DNA of 64,000 nt, taken from positions 62,001 through 126,000 of the forward strand of contig NZ_UPSE01000499.1 in the NCBI RefSeq assembly GCF_900573885.1. Direction: 5' to 3'. The first letter of the stretch is position 1, and each line of letters starts with the position of its first letter. The notes under the pieces are model-generated. The model did not search any database. It was not told the origin of the DNA and saw only the letters and a program-made list of their open reading frames with translations. This stretch comes from Pseudomonas viridiflava. Its GTDB lineage: Bacteria > Pseudomonadota > Gammaproteobacteria > Pseudomonadales > Pseudomonadaceae. Below, piece after piece: positions 26,602 to 35,619 of the stretch. The position numbers were made by a program, and so were the translations under genes.

Positions 26602-27414
26602 TCAGCGCTGACACCGGGGGCAATACACGCTGGCGCGCTGTCCCAGTTTCACTTCGCGCAGAGTGGTACCGCAGGTTTTGCAGAACTCGCCGCCGCGCCC
26701 ATAGGCAAACAATTCCTGCTGAAAATAGCCCGGTTGCCCGTCGCCGCCGACGAAGTCGCGCAGCGTGGTGCCGCCGCGTTCGATGGCGTGGGCGAGGATG
26801 CGTTTGATCTGCAGCGACAGCTCCAAATAGCGCGCGCGGGAAATGGAACCGGCTTCGCGTCGCGGATCGATACCGGCGGCGAACAGCGCTTCGGTCGCGT
26901 AAATATTGCCGACCCCTACCACCACCGCGTTGTCCATGATGAAGGGCTTCACCGCCATGCTTTTGCCGCGCGAGAGTTTGAACAGGCGGTCACCGTCGAA
27001 CAGCTCGGTCAGTGGCTCCGGCCCCAGCTTCACCAGCAATTCATGCAGCAGCGGCTCGGTGCTCCAAAGCATGGCGCCGAAACGCCGGGGATCGGTGTAG
27101 CGCAGCGCCAGGCCCGACTCCAGCTCGATATCCACATGCTCGTGCTTGCCCACGGGGGTATCGATAGGCACCAGGCGCAAATTACCGGACATGCCCAGAT
27201 GGCTGATCAAGGTGCCCGCTTCAGCGGTAAGCAGCAGGTACTTGGCGCGCCGCGTCACGCTCTCGATGCGCTGGCCGGAAAGCCGTACGTCGAGGTCTTC
27301 CGGAATCGGCCAGCGCAGGCGGCGGTCACGCACAATCACGCGACTTACACGTTGACCTTCCAGATACGGCGCAATGCCGCGACGCGTGGTTTCGACTTCG
27401 GGCAATTCAGGCAT
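26602..27414 (-). CDS. mutM: Formamidopyrimidine-DNA glycosylase MutM
   Basis: The 270-residue base-excision repair enzyme removes 8-oxoguanine and formamidopyrimidines. It starts with the catalytic PELPEVETTRRG (N-terminal Pro nucleophile after Met removal), contains the helix-two-turn-helix region (YATEALFAAGIDPRR) and ends in a four-Cys zinc finger (CKTCGT and YCPRCQR). ATG 27414 is required to place Pro at position 2. The frame extends upstream to 27501 without meaning. Confidence 0.98.
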   Translation of the reverse strand: MPELPEVETTRRGIAPYLEGQRVSRVIVRDRRLRWPIPEDLDVRLSGQRIESVTRRAKYLLLTAEAGTLISHLGMSGNLRLVPIDTPVGKHEHVDIELESGLALRYTDPRRFGAMLWSTEPLLHELLVKLGPEPLTELFDGDRLFKLSRGKSMAVKPFIMDNAVVVGVGNIYATEALFAAGIDPRREAGSISRARYLELSLQIKRILAHAIERGGTTLRDFVGGDGQPGYFQQELFAYGRGGEFCKTCGTTLREVKLGQRASVYCPRCQR

Positions 27415-27490
27415 GGGTTCGCTCAGGCATGACGCAGGGTCGGAAATAGAGGGTGCAGCACCTTGGCAAGGACGGCAGCAAACCGGAGGC

Positions 27491-28357
27491 TCAGTGCACA
27501 CCCAGATCGCGGATGCTTTCCTTCAAGGTCTGGAAGTCGTACTCCGACAGGCCGACGTACTCCAGCACAAGCTGCTCGATGCTCTGCCACTCGAAATCGT
27601 CAGTCTGGTTACCCAGCACGCGATGACTTTCGCAGATGTGCTCAGACATCTTCAGAATCGCCAGCAGCGTTTTCAGCTGCGCATCACGCACCGAATCGTC
27701 GGTAAAAATCGACAGGGCGTTGTGGTGATTGGCGATGGCGTCGCACAGGTGCAGCGGCAAATTCCACGACTTGGCGGTGAAGTAGCCGACCACGGCGTGG
27801 TTGGTATTGAGCACACGGTTTTCCGTATCGACGATGCGCCGCTCGGCCGTAGCGCTGGCGTAGGCCTCTTCCAACACGGTCATGTAGTCGGGGAAGCGCT
27901 TGATCATCAGCGGAATGCCGCAGTTGTGGAACAGGCCCAGGGTGTAGGCCTCATCAGGCGACTGATAGCCGATGCGCTTGGCCAGCGTCAGGCAGGTCAT
28001 GGCCACATCCTGCGCGGTGTCCCAGAAACGGTTGAGCGTGACGATGGCTTCGTCAGTCATCTCGCCCTTGATCGACTGCGCGTTGATCAGGTTGATGACC
28101 GTGTCGCAGCCCAGCAGATTGACCGCCTGCTGAATCGAGGCGATGCGGTTCGACAGGCCGAAAAACGGCGAATTGACGATTTTCAGCAATGCGCCAGACA
28201 AGCCGGGGTCCTGGCTGATCAGCTTGGCGATGCTCTTCAGATCCGGGTGCGGCATCACCTGCTCCATTTGCAGGTCGACCATGATCTGAGGCTGCGGCGG
28301 CACGCTGATGCCTTGCAGGACTTTCTGGATTTGTTCGGCGGAGAGTTCGTGGGCCAT
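27491..28357 (-). CDS. HDOD domain protein
   Basis: The 288-residue protein consists mostly of an HDOD domain, a catalytically dead relative of HD phosphohydrolases found in bacterial signalling proteins. Typical features are SKLISQDPGLSGALLKIVNSPFF, NRIASIQQAVNLLGCDTV and GLFHNCGIPLM. No kinase, receiver or cyclic-di-GMP domain is attached. The ATG at 28357 (MAHELSAEQ) is chosen over the open frame from 28426. It is upstream of mutM on the same strand with a 76-base gap. Confidence 0.88.
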   Translation of the reverse strand: MAHELSAEQIQKVLQGISVPPQPQIMVDLQMEQVMPHPDLKSIAKLISQDPGLSGALLKIVNSPFFGLSNRIASIQQAVNLLGCDTVINLINAQSIKGEMTDEAIVTLNRFWDTAQDVAMTCLTLAKRIGYQSPDEAYTLGLFHNCGIPLMIKRFPDYMTVLEEAYASATAERRIVDTENRVLNTNHAVVGYFTAKSWNLPLHLCDAIANHHNALSIFTDDSVRDAQLKTLLAILKMSEHICESHRVLGNQTDDFEWQSIEQLVLEYVGLSEYDFQTLKESIRDLGVH

Positions 28358-28572
28358 GACTGCACGGGCTGGGTAGCGTGACGAGTTACACAGTCTAACC
28401 GCCAAGTTGGCAGACGTAACCCTCACAACCGCAGGAAAATGCCGACAGACGGAAAGATATCAACAACGGCGCGGGCAAGCGGCCGTCGCCGCTCGTCTGG
28501 AGTAAACAGCCTGAACTTTCCCCTCGGCAGCGCCCTCGGAAATACACCTTCCACGAAATAAAAGGAGCTCCC

Positions 28573-29112
28573 ATGACGACCTCTCTGCAAGGTAAGCGCG
28601 TTGCCCTACTGGTGACCGACGGCTTTGAACAGGTTGAACTGACCGGCCCGAAAGAAGCGTTGGAACAAGCCGGCGCGACGGTCGACATCTTGTCCAAGAG
28701 CACCGGCCAGGTGAAAGGCTGGAACCACGACAAGCCCGCCGACGATTTTCCTGTCAGCAAAACCTTTGAAGCGGCCAACATCGACGACTACGACGCGCTG
28801 GTATTGCCCGGCGGCGTGATGAACTCCGACACCATCCGCACCATTCCCGAGGCACAGAGCCTGGTGGTGCAGGCGGCGCAGAAAGAAACGCCGATTGCCG
28901 TAATTTGCCACGGCGCCTGGTTGCTGGTGTCCACGGGTCTGGTAAAAGGCCGCACCATGACCAGTTGGCCTTCGCTGAAAGACGACATCACCAACGCCGG
29001 CGGTAAATGGGTGGATGAAGAAGTGGTGCAAGACGGCACCTTCATCAGCAGCCGCAAGCCGGATGACATTCCGGCGTTTAGTAAGAAGCTGATTGAAATG
29101 CTGGCGGCGTGA
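28573..29112 (+). CDS. pfpI: PfpI/DJ-1 family protein (class I glutamine amidotransferase-like)
   Basis: The 179-residue protein belongs to the PfpI/YhbO group, linked to stress protection and deglycation-type activity. The nucleophile is Cys112 in AVICHGAWLL with the adjacent histidine. The upstream glutamate is probably in FEQVELTGP. ALVLPGGVMNSD completes the fold. AAAGGAG precedes the ATG. It is divergent from the HDOD gene and followed by a family A palindromic repeat. Confidence 0.9.
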   Translation: MTTSLQGKRVALLVTDGFEQVELTGPKEALEQAGATVDILSKSTGQVKGWNHDKPADDFPVSKTFEAANIDDYDALVLPGGVMNSDTIRTIPEAQSLVVQAAQKETPIAVICHGAWLLVSTGLVKGRTMTSWPSLKDDITNAGGKWVDEEVVQDGTFISSRKPDDIPAFSKKLIEMLAA

Positions 29113-29135
29113 CGATCATGTCATCCCACGTAACA

Positions 29136-29232
29136 CGTAGGTTGGGTTGAGCGCAGCGAAGCCCAACAACAACGCGCGCAGAGTAGCGACTTTGGGCTGT
29201 TGGGCTTCGCCTCCGGCTCAACCCAACCTACG
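29136..29232. repeat. Palindromic repeat family A, copy 1
   Basis: The left arm (29136-29167) reads CGTAGGTTGGGTTGAGC, then GCAGCGAAGCCCAAC. The right arm (about 29199-29232) is its reverse complement with small changes. Each arm is itself an imperfect hairpin (GTTGGG...CCCAAC). It lies between pfpI and rlmI. A TATACT box directly after it (29234-29239) may start rlmI transcription. Confidence 0.85.
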
Positions 29233-29266
29233 CTATACTCCCGCTCTTTTTTCGGAGAGCGCCCCC

Positions 29267-30463
29267 ATGTCCCTGCCCAGCCTGCGCCTAAAAGCCAATG
29301 CCGATCGCCGTCTGCGCGCCGGGCATTTGTGGGTTTACAGCAATGAAATCGATGTCGCCGTCACGCCGCTTTCCGGCTTCCAGGCCGGCGATCAGGCCAT
29401 TCTCGAAGCCGCCGGCGGCAAGCCGCTGGGCGTTGTGGGCATCAGCCCCAACAACCTGATCTGCGCCCGCCTGCTGTCGCGCGACACCAAACACGAACTG
29501 GACAAATCGCTGCTGGTGCACCGCATCAACGTGGCCCTGTCGCTGCGCGAGCGCCTGTTCGATCAACCCTGCTACCGCCTGGTTTATGGCGATTCCGACC
29601 TGCTGCCGGGTCTGGTGGTGGACCGTTTCTTCGACATTCTCGTGGTGCAAATCAGCTCGCCGACCATGGAGCGTCACAAAGACGACGTGCTCGCCGCTCT
29701 GGTGCAAGTGCTGCAACCGCGTGGCGTGCTGTTCAAAAACGACTCGGCCGCCCGCGATGCCGAAGGTCTGCCGCGTTACGTGGAAACGCCGTTCGGTGTG
29801 GTGCCGGAATGGGTGGCGCTGGAAGAGAACGGCGTGAAGTTCGAAGCGCCGGTAATTGAAGGCCAGAAAACCGGCTGGTTCTATGATCACCGCATGAACC
29901 GCGCGCGCCTGGCGCCGTACGTCAACGGCAAACGCGTGCTCGACCTGTTCAGCTACATCGGCGGCTGGGGCGTGCAAGCGGCGGCGTTCGGCGCCAGCGA
30001 AGTGTTCTGCGTCGACGCCTCGGCAACCGCCCTGGACGGTGTAGAGCGCAACGCCACTCTTAATGGCGTGGCCGAAAAGGTGACCTGCATCGAAGGCGAT
30101 GTGTTCGCCGCGCTGAAAGAGCTGAAGTCTTCGGAAGAACGTTTCGACGTGGTCGTCTGCGACCCGCCCGCCTTTATCAAACGCAAAAAAGACATCAAAA
30201 ACGGTGAAGCCGGCTACCGTCGCCTCAATGAAATGGCCATGCGCCTGCTCAGCAAGGACGGCATTCTGGTCAGCGCCTCGTGCTCCATGCACCTGGAAGA
30301 AGACAACCTGCAGAACATCCTGCTGCAGAGCGCCCGTCACCTGGACCGCAACATCATCATGCTCGAACGCGGCGCCCAGGGCCCGGATCATCCGGTGCAC
30401 ATGGCGATTGCCGAAACCCGCTACATCAAGAGCCTGACCTGCCGGTTGCTGCCCAACGCCTAA
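29267..30463 (+). CDS. rlmI: 23S rRNA m5C1962 methyltransferase RlmI
   Basis: The 398-residue protein has an N-terminal PUA domain (LPSLRLKANADRRLRAGHLWVYSNEI), a central EEHEE-like region, and a C-terminal SAM methyltransferase (VLDLFSYIGGWGVQAAAFGA, then VCDPPAFIKRKKD and SASCSMHL). The ATG at 29267 gives the family N terminus; the frame runs back into the repeat. It is bracketed by family A palindromic repeats on both sides. Confidence 0.94.
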   Translation: MSLPSLRLKANADRRLRAGHLWVYSNEIDVAVTPLSGFQAGDQAILEAAGGKPLGVVGISPNNLICARLLSRDTKHELDKSLLVHRINVALSLRERLFDQPCYRLVYGDSDLLPGLVVDRFFDILVVQISSPTMERHKDDVLAALVQVLQPRGVLFKNDSAARDAEGLPRYVETPFGVVPEWVALEENGVKFEAPVIEGQKTGWFYDHRMNRARLAPYVNGKRVLDLFSYIGGWGVQAAAFGASEVFCVDASATALDGVERNATLNGVAEKVTCIEGDVFAALKELKSSEERFDVVVCDPPAFIKRKKDIKNGEAGYRRLNEMAMRLLSKDGILVSASCSMHLEEDNLQNILLQSARHLDRNIIMLERGAQGPDHPVHMAIAETRYIKSLTCRLLPNA

Positions 30464-30466
30464 ACC

Positions 30467-30536
30467 GTAGGTTGGGTTGACGAAGGAAGCCCAACACGCC
30501 GCTCCCGTTGGGCTTCCTTCGTCAGCCCAACCTACC
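30467..30536. repeat. Palindromic repeat family A, copy 2
   Basis: GTAGGTTGGGTTGACGAAGGAAGCCCAAC, given here in two parts by position, has its left arm at 30467-30495. The right arm, at 30507-30535, is its near-perfect reverse complement. It begins four bases after the rlmI stop. The whole is a long hairpin without a T run, so it could mark the transcript end without being a standard terminator. Confidence 0.85.
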
Positions 30537-30744
30537 GCCAGCCTTTCCTCCCCCGCGCTCTGCGGCGTAGAATCGGGCCCATTCCTCGCCAACCATCCCC
30601 GGCGGGCTTATGAGCCCCGGCCGCACGAGCGGTGACCCCGTTTCGAATTGCGACCTGCCCCGACCGCACGGCCATCTGCCGTTGCCCCGGGCTCTGCTCA
30701 AACACGTATATAAACAGACACCTGATTAGCCGCAGGAACACGTC

Positions 30745-32586
30745 ATGCCTGATTACCGCTCAAAAACGTCTACCCACGGTCGCAACATGGCCGGCGCCCG
30801 CGCCTTGTGGCGTGCCACCGGGATGAAAGACGAAGATTTCAAAAAGCCGATCATCGCCATCGCCAACTCCTTCACCCAGTTCGTGCCCGGCCACGTGCAC
30901 CTGAAGGACCTCGGCCAGCTGGTTGCCCGTGAAATCGAAAAAGCCGGCGGCGTGGCCAAAGAATTCAACACCATTGCCGTGGACGACGGCATCGCCATGG
31001 GCCACGACGGCATGCTCTATTCGCTGCCGAGTCGCGAAATCATCGCCGACTCCGTGGAGTACATGGTCAACGCCCACTGCGCCGACGCCATCGTGTGCAT
31101 CTCCAATTGCGACAAAATCACCCCCGGCATGCTGATGGCCGCCTTGCGCCTGAACATTCCGGTGATCTTCGTTTCCGGCGGGCCGATGGAAGCGGGCAAA
31201 ACCAAGCTCGCCAGCCATGGCCTGGACCTGGTCGACGCCATGGTCATCGCTGCCGACTCCAGCGCCTCCGACGAAAAAGTCGCCGAATACGAGCGCAGCG
31301 CTTGCCCAACGTGCGGCTCGTGCTCCGGCATGTTCACCGCCAACTCGATGAACTGCCTGACCGAAGCCCTGGGCCTGGCCCTGCCGGGCAACGGCTCCAC
31401 ACTGGCCACCCACAGCGACCGCGAGCAGCTGTTCCTGCAAGCCGGCCGCACCGTGGTCGAGCTGTGCAAACGCTACTACGGCGAAGGCGACGAATCGGTT
31501 CTGCCGCGCAACATCGCCAACTTCAAAGCCTTCGAAAACGCCATGATGCTCGACATCGCCATGGGCGGCTCGACCAACACCATCCTTCACCTGCTGGCCG
31601 CCGCCCAGGAAGCTGAAATCGATTTCGACCTGCGCGACATCGACCGTCTTTCGCGCCTGGTGCCGCAGTTGTGCAAAGTGGCGCCTAACATCCAGAAGTA
31701 CCACATGGAAGACGTGCACCGCGCCGGCGGCATCTTCAGCATTCTCGGCTCGCTGGCCCGTGGCGGCCTGCTGCACACCGACCTGCCGACCGTGCACAGC
31801 AAGTCCATGGCCGAAGCCATCGCCAAGTGGGACATCACCCAGACCGACGATGAAGCCGTGCACCACTTCTTCAAAGCCGGCCCGGCGGGCATTCCGACCC
31901 AGACCGCGTTCAGCCAGTCGACCCGCTGGGAAACCCTGGATGACGACCGTGAAAACGGCTGCATCCGCAGCTTCGAGCATGCCTACTCGCAAGAAGGCGG
32001 CCTGGCCGTGCTGTACGGCAACATCGCCCTGGACGGCTGCGTGGTGAAAACCGCCGGTGTGGATGAGTCGATCCATGTATTCGAAGGCAACGCGAAAATC
32101 TTCGAAAGCCAGGACAGCGCCGTGCGCGGCATCCTCGCCGACGAAGTGAAAGAAGGCGACATCGTCATCATTCGCTACGAAGGCCCGAAAGGCGGCCCGG
32201 GCATGCAGGAAATGCTCTACCCGACCTCGTACCTGAAATCCAAGGGTCTGGGCAAAGCCTGCGCCTTGCTCACCGACGGCCGTTTCTCCGGCGGCACCTC
32301 GGGCCTGTCCATTGGCCACGCCTCGCCAGAAGCGGCCGCAGGCGGTGCGATTGGTCTGGTGCGCGACGGCGACAAAGTGCTGATCGACATCCCCAACCGC
32401 AGCATCAACCTGCTGGTGACGGACGAAGAAATCGCCCACCGCCGCCACGAGCAAGACAAAAAAGGCTGGAAGCCCGTGGAAAAACGCCCACGCAAAGTCA
32501 CCACCGCGTTGAAGGCGTATGCCTTGCTGGCAAACAGTGCCGATAAAGGCGCCGTGCGTAACAAGGCCATGCTCGACGGGCTGTAA
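30745..32586 (+). CDS. ilvD: Dihydroxy-acid dehydratase IlvD
   Basis: The 613-residue iron-sulfur dehydratase catalyses the third step of valine and isoleucine synthesis. It has Cys ligands in ISNCDKITPGM and CPTCGSCSGMFTANSMN, and the C-terminal GGPGMQEML and TDGRFSGGTSGLSIGHASPEAA typical of IlvD/Edd. CAGGAA precedes ATG 30745. A TATATAA element near 30707 is a possible -10. The upstream 209 bases show no leader-peptide attenuator that I can see. A strong terminator follows. Confidence 0.98.
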   Translation: MPDYRSKTSTHGRNMAGARALWRATGMKDEDFKKPIIAIANSFTQFVPGHVHLKDLGQLVAREIEKAGGVAKEFNTIAVDDGIAMGHDGMLYSLPSREIIADSVEYMVNAHCADAIVCISNCDKITPGMLMAALRLNIPVIFVSGGPMEAGKTKLASHGLDLVDAMVIAADSSASDEKVAEYERSACPTCGSCSGMFTANSMNCLTEALGLALPGNGSTLATHSDREQLFLQAGRTVVELCKRYYGEGDESVLPRNIANFKAFENAMMLDIAMGGSTNTILHLLAAAQEAEIDFDLRDIDRLSRLVPQLCKVAPNIQKYHMEDVHRAGGIFSILGSLARGGLLHTDLPTVHSKSMAEAIAKWDITQTDDEAVHHFFKAGPAGIPTQTAFSQSTRWETLDDDRENGCIRSFEHAYSQEGGLAVLYGNIALDGCVVKTAGVDESIHVFEGNAKIFESQDSAVRGILADEVKEGDIVIIRYEGPKGGPGMQEMLYPTSYLKSKGLGKACALLTDGRFSGGTSGLSIGHASPEAAAGGAIGLVRDGDKVLIDIPNRSINLLVTDEEIAHRRHEQDKKGWKPVEKRPRKVTTALKAYALLANSADKGAVRNKAMLDGL

Positions 32587-32604
32587 TGGTTCAGCGCTGA
32601 GATG

Positions 32605-32634
32605 AAAAAGCCCCGCCTCGTGCGGGGCTTTTTT
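32605..32634. terminator. Terminator after ilvD
   Basis: AAAAAGCCCCGC-CTCGT-GCGGGGCTTTTTT lies 19 bases past the ilvD stop, with A and T runs on both sides. It can also act on the convergent pchP transcript. Confidence 0.9.
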
Positions 32635-32650
32635 GTGCAAGATCAAAATC

Positions 32651-32769
32651 GAGCCCTCTCCCCTAGCCCCTCTCCCGCAAGCGGGCGAGGGGAACAGATA
32701 GGTGCACGACTATCCGCCGCAGTCGGGCCCCCTCTCCCGCTTGCGGGAGAGGGCTGGGGAGAGGGGCTC
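32651..32769. repeat. Palindromic repeat family B, copy 1
   Basis: The left arm (32651-32692) runs GAGCCCTCTCCCCTAGCCCC through TCTCCCGCAAGCGGGCGAGG. The right arm (32728-32769) is the reverse complement with few changes. Inside each arm is a smaller hairpin, CCCGC-AA/TT-GCGGG. It lies between convergent ilvD and pchP, directly after the terminator. It matches the element at 54691-54808. Confidence 0.85.
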
Positions 32770-32782
32770 TTTTGTGGGAGCC

Positions 32783-33841
32783 CTACTGAATCTCCTCCGG
32801 CTTCACCACCACCCAGTTCTTATCCGCCGTCACCGGCAACCCTTCCTTGGCTTCCGCCGCGGCATGCTTGGCCATCATGGCGTTGATCTGGCCCATGTAT
32901 TTGTCCTTGCGGTTAACCCACAGGTGAATGCCGCCTTTGGCCACGTCGACGCTGTGGAACAGCATGTAGCCGTCGCTGCTTGGCGTGTCGCCACCGACCA
33001 GCACCGGTTTTTTCCATTCGTCGATGTAGGTGAGAATGGCCGCCTGCTTGCCGGCCATCCACGTGGCTGGGGTCCACAGATACGGCGTGACTTCCAGGCC
33101 CAGGTTGGCCTTGGCGTCGTAGGTGCCAGCGGTGATCTGTTTGCGCGCGGTGGTCAGCGCGCCGGTTTTGCGGTCTTTGAGCAGCAGGCTGACGCCGATG
33201 ACGTTCTGCGGTTTGACGTTGTAGCCGTACGCCGGGTCCGAGGCGACCATGCGCACCAGTTCTTCCGAGGCGGCGGTCATCACGTACACCTCGATGCCGT
33301 TCTCCATCAGTTTGTTGTACAGCTCGGCCTGGCCAGCAAATACCTTCGGCGGCTGCACCTCGATGGTCTTCACCACATCGCCTTCGAAGTAGGTGCTGGG
33401 CACCGGTTTGTTCGAGGCCATCAGCTCATTGACATAGCCTTTGAGCTCGCTCAGCGTGAAGCCGGAAAATACCTGCGCCACCCACGGGTAGCAGACCATG
33501 TCGTCGATCTCGCACAGGCGGTAGTAGTAGCTGAACAGACTTTCTTTATGCTCGGCGGTGTCTTTGAAGGGGATCAGTTTCAACGACGGGTCCAACTTTT
33601 CGCGGGTCAGCACGCCCTTGTTTTCCATGAACGGCAGCAGCGATTCTTCCAGGTCGTACCGGTAGCTGGTGTTGTCCATATCGAAGACGGCGAAGTTGCC
33701 CTTGTTGGCGTTCGCCGCAATCATGGCGTCTAGTTGCTTGGCGGCTTCGGCGGGCCAGTGCTTGAGTTCAGTAGCAGCGGCGGCCGGGCCGGCCAGACTC
33801 AGCGCAACGGCGGCGGCGAATACGGTGTGGGCGAATGTCAT
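32783..33841 (-). CDS. pchP: Phosphorylcholine phosphatase PchP
   Basis: The 352-residue periplasmic HAD-superfamily phosphatase releases choline from phosphorylcholine. A signal peptide (MTFAHTVFAA to AAAATE) precedes motif I FDMDNT (nucleophile Asp54, acid/base Asp56). Motif II is MTAASEE. Motif IV is GGDTPSSDG, the pattern described for the P. aeruginosa enzyme. The extra C-terminal region and total length also match. No choline genes adjoin it here. The ATG at 33841 begins the signal peptide. Confidence 0.93.
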   Translation of the reverse strand: MTFAHTVFAAAVALSLAGPAAAATELKHWPAEAAKQLDAMIAANANKGNFAVFDMDNTSYRYDLEESLLPFMENKGVLTREKLDPSLKLIPFKDTAEHKESLFSYYYRLCEIDDMVCYPWVAQVFSGFTLSELKGYVNELMASNKPVPSTYFEGDVVKTIEVQPPKVFAGQAELYNKLMENGIEVYVMTAASEELVRMVASDPAYGYNVKPQNVIGVSLLLKDRKTGALTTARKQITAGTYDAKANLGLEVTPYLWTPATWMAGKQAAILTYIDEWKKPVLVGGDTPSSDGYMLFHSVDVAKGGIHLWVNRKDKYMGQINAMMAKHAAAEAKEGLPVTADKNWVVVKPEEIQ

Positions 33842-34027
33842 CGTCGATCCTCCAGAATGAAAGCCCGACGCTAACAAATGGACATGACAGGCCCGGTCCG
33901 GCAACGACAGCGCGCTCGCTCTGCGCGCCATGCACTGTCGTGAAAACGTCAGCAAAACGCGGCGAAAACGACTCGTCGTCCACAACCCTATGTTTTTTAA
34001 CGGCTTAGCCGGTAGGAGGAAACGCCC

Positions 34028-34486
34028 ATGAAGATCGGCCTGATCTCCGACACCCACGGCCTGCTGCGCCCCGAAGCGCTGGCAGCCCTCGAGGGCTGCG
34101 ACCGTATCGTGCACGCCGGCGACATTGGCAAACCGGAGATCCTCGAAGCCCTGCGCGACCGCGCGCCGCTGACCGTGGTGCGCGGCAATAACGACCAGGA
34201 CGACACCTGGGCCAGCAGCGTGCCGACCCATGCGGTGCTGCGCATTGATGGCATCGGCGTGTATGTGGTGCATGAAATGGCCGATGTGCCGGAGCAACTG
34301 CCCGCCGGCATCGACGTGGTAGTGACCGGCCACTCCCATAAGCCGCTGCAAAAACAGCAGCACGGCGTGCTCTATATCAACCCTGGCAGCGCCGGACCGC
34401 GGCGGTTCAAGCTGCCCATCAGCGTTGGCTTTTTGCACATTGCCGACGGCCAGGTGACGGGCGAGTTGCTTGAGCTGGCGGTGTAG
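34028..34486 (+). CDS. YfcE/MJ0936-type metallophosphoesterase
   Basis: The 152-residue calcineurin-like phosphodiesterase has all the metal motifs: ISDTHGL (DxH), HAGDIG (GD), VRGNND (GNxD) and TGHSHKP (GHxH). Small stand-alone enzymes of this group act on model phosphodiesters; the natural substrate is unknown. GGAGGAAACGCCC gives a strong ribosome site before ATG 34028. It is divergent from pchP and converges with the LysR gene. Confidence 0.9.
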   Translation: MKIGLISDTHGLLRPEALAALEGCDRIVHAGDIGKPEILEALRDRAPLTVVRGNNDQDDTWASSVPTHAVLRIDGIGVYVVHEMADVPEQLPAGIDVVVTGHSHKPLQKQQHGVLYINPGSAGPRRFKLPISVGFLHIADGQVTGELLELAV

Positions 34487-34493
34487 TTCGGCG

Positions 34494-35381
34494 CTACGGC
34501 TTCATCTGCTCGCTGACGTAATCGAGAAAGCAGGTAATGCGCGAGGCCAGCGCGGTGTTGCGGTAGTACACCGCGTGAATGGGCTGGCGAACGTCGACGG
34601 TGTGCGCCTGGAGCACCTGCACCAGCCGCCCTTCGGCGCGGTCGTCGTGGGTCATGAAATCGGCCAGGCACACCAGGCCCACCCCTTCTATCGCCAATTG
34701 CCGCAACGTTTCGCCGCTGGACGCTTTGACCGTCGGCGTGGTCTGCCAATGCTGGCCCGAGGCATGGCGCAGCGGCCATTGGTTGAGCGTTTCCGGCTGA
34801 GTGAAGCCCAGCACGCTGCGCTCGCTCAGTTCTTCCACCGTCTGCGGCGCGCCCCATTGTTCGAGATAGCCGGGGCTGGCGAGCACCCGTAAGCGGTTAC
34901 TGCCCAGCGGCCGGGCGTGCAGGGTGGAATCGCGCAGCGGGCCGATGCGGATTGCCACGTCGGTGCGCTGTTCGATGAGGTCGATGATCTGGTCGCTGCT
35001 GTGCAATTCCAGTTCGATGTCCGGATACCGCGCGCGAAAGCCCGGCACCAGCGGCACGATCACATGCAGCATAAAGGGCGACGCGGCGTTCACCCGCAAG
35101 CGCCCCGCCGGACGTTGGCGGCGCAGCGCCATCTGCTCCTCGGCGTCCTCCACGCTGGCAATGATGCGCCGCGCTTGCTGCACAAACGCGCGCCCCTCCT
35201 CGGTGAGCTCGAGCCGGCGTGTGGTGCGATGCAGCAAGGTGACGTCGAGTTTTTCTTCCAGCCGACTCAGCGCCCGGCTCACGCCCGACGCGGTCTGCCC
35301 CAGTTGTTCGGCCGCGGCGGTAATGGAACCGCTGTCAACTACCGAGGTGAACGCAAGCAGCTCATCCAGAGTGGTTTTCAT
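34494..35381 (-). CDS. LysR family transcriptional regulator
   Basis: The 295-residue regulator has an N-terminal winged helix (DELLAFTSVVDSGSITAAAEQL, shown here as a region, residues 4-25, then SGVSRALSRLEEKL) and the periplasmic-binding-like effector domain. It is of the CrgA-like group that often controls small redox or quinone genes. No divergent target gene is obvious, because the neighbour upstream is a chemoreceptor. The start at ATG 35381 is chosen by family length; the frame extends to 35432. Confidence 0.9.
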   Translation of the reverse strand: MKTTLDELLAFTSVVDSGSITAAAEQLGQTASGVSRALSRLEEKLDVTLLHRTTRRLELTEEGRAFVQQARRIIASVEDAEEQMALRRQRPAGRLRVNAASPFMLHVIVPLVPGFRARYPDIELELHSSDQIIDLIEQRTDVAIRIGPLRDSTLHARPLGSNRLRVLASPGYLEQWGAPQTVEELSERSVLGFTQPETLNQWPLRHASGQHWQTTPTVKASSGETLRQLAIEGVGLVCLADFMTHDDRAEGRLVQVLQAHTVDVRQPIHAVYYRNTALASRITCFLDYVSEQMKP

Positions 35382-35619
35382 TGTTGCTCGATGCTCACAA
35401 CTGAGCGGGCCAGCCCCGCGTTTTGCGCACAAGTGTGACGCACCTGCAGTTTATCGCCAGTAGACCACACTCATTTCGTGGCCTGAGCGCCATATGGGGC
35501 GTCGATGCAACGCGAGAACTGGTTCAAAAACAACAAGACCTCCAGGTTTCCTTTCCGACTTAACCGTAAGCAACGTCTTAGAACGCCAACTCAAGACCTG
35601 CAAAAACACTGGAGTGTTT

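Noticed and set aside
29136..29232. Family A and B repeats as ends of an insertion sequence
   Set aside because: There is no transposase frame between or beside any of the copies, and the arms are close together; palindromic REP-type elements fit better.
30760..32646. A 628-codon open frame antisense to ilvD
   Set aside because: It mirrors ilvD codon by codon in a high-GC gene, has a His/Ala/Gly/Val-rich composition unlike any protein, and no ribosome site. It is a shadow frame.
35382..35619. FliA (sigma28) promoter before the chemoreceptor gene
   Set aside because: No TAAA with properly spaced GCCGATAA-like box could be found; matches were poor.
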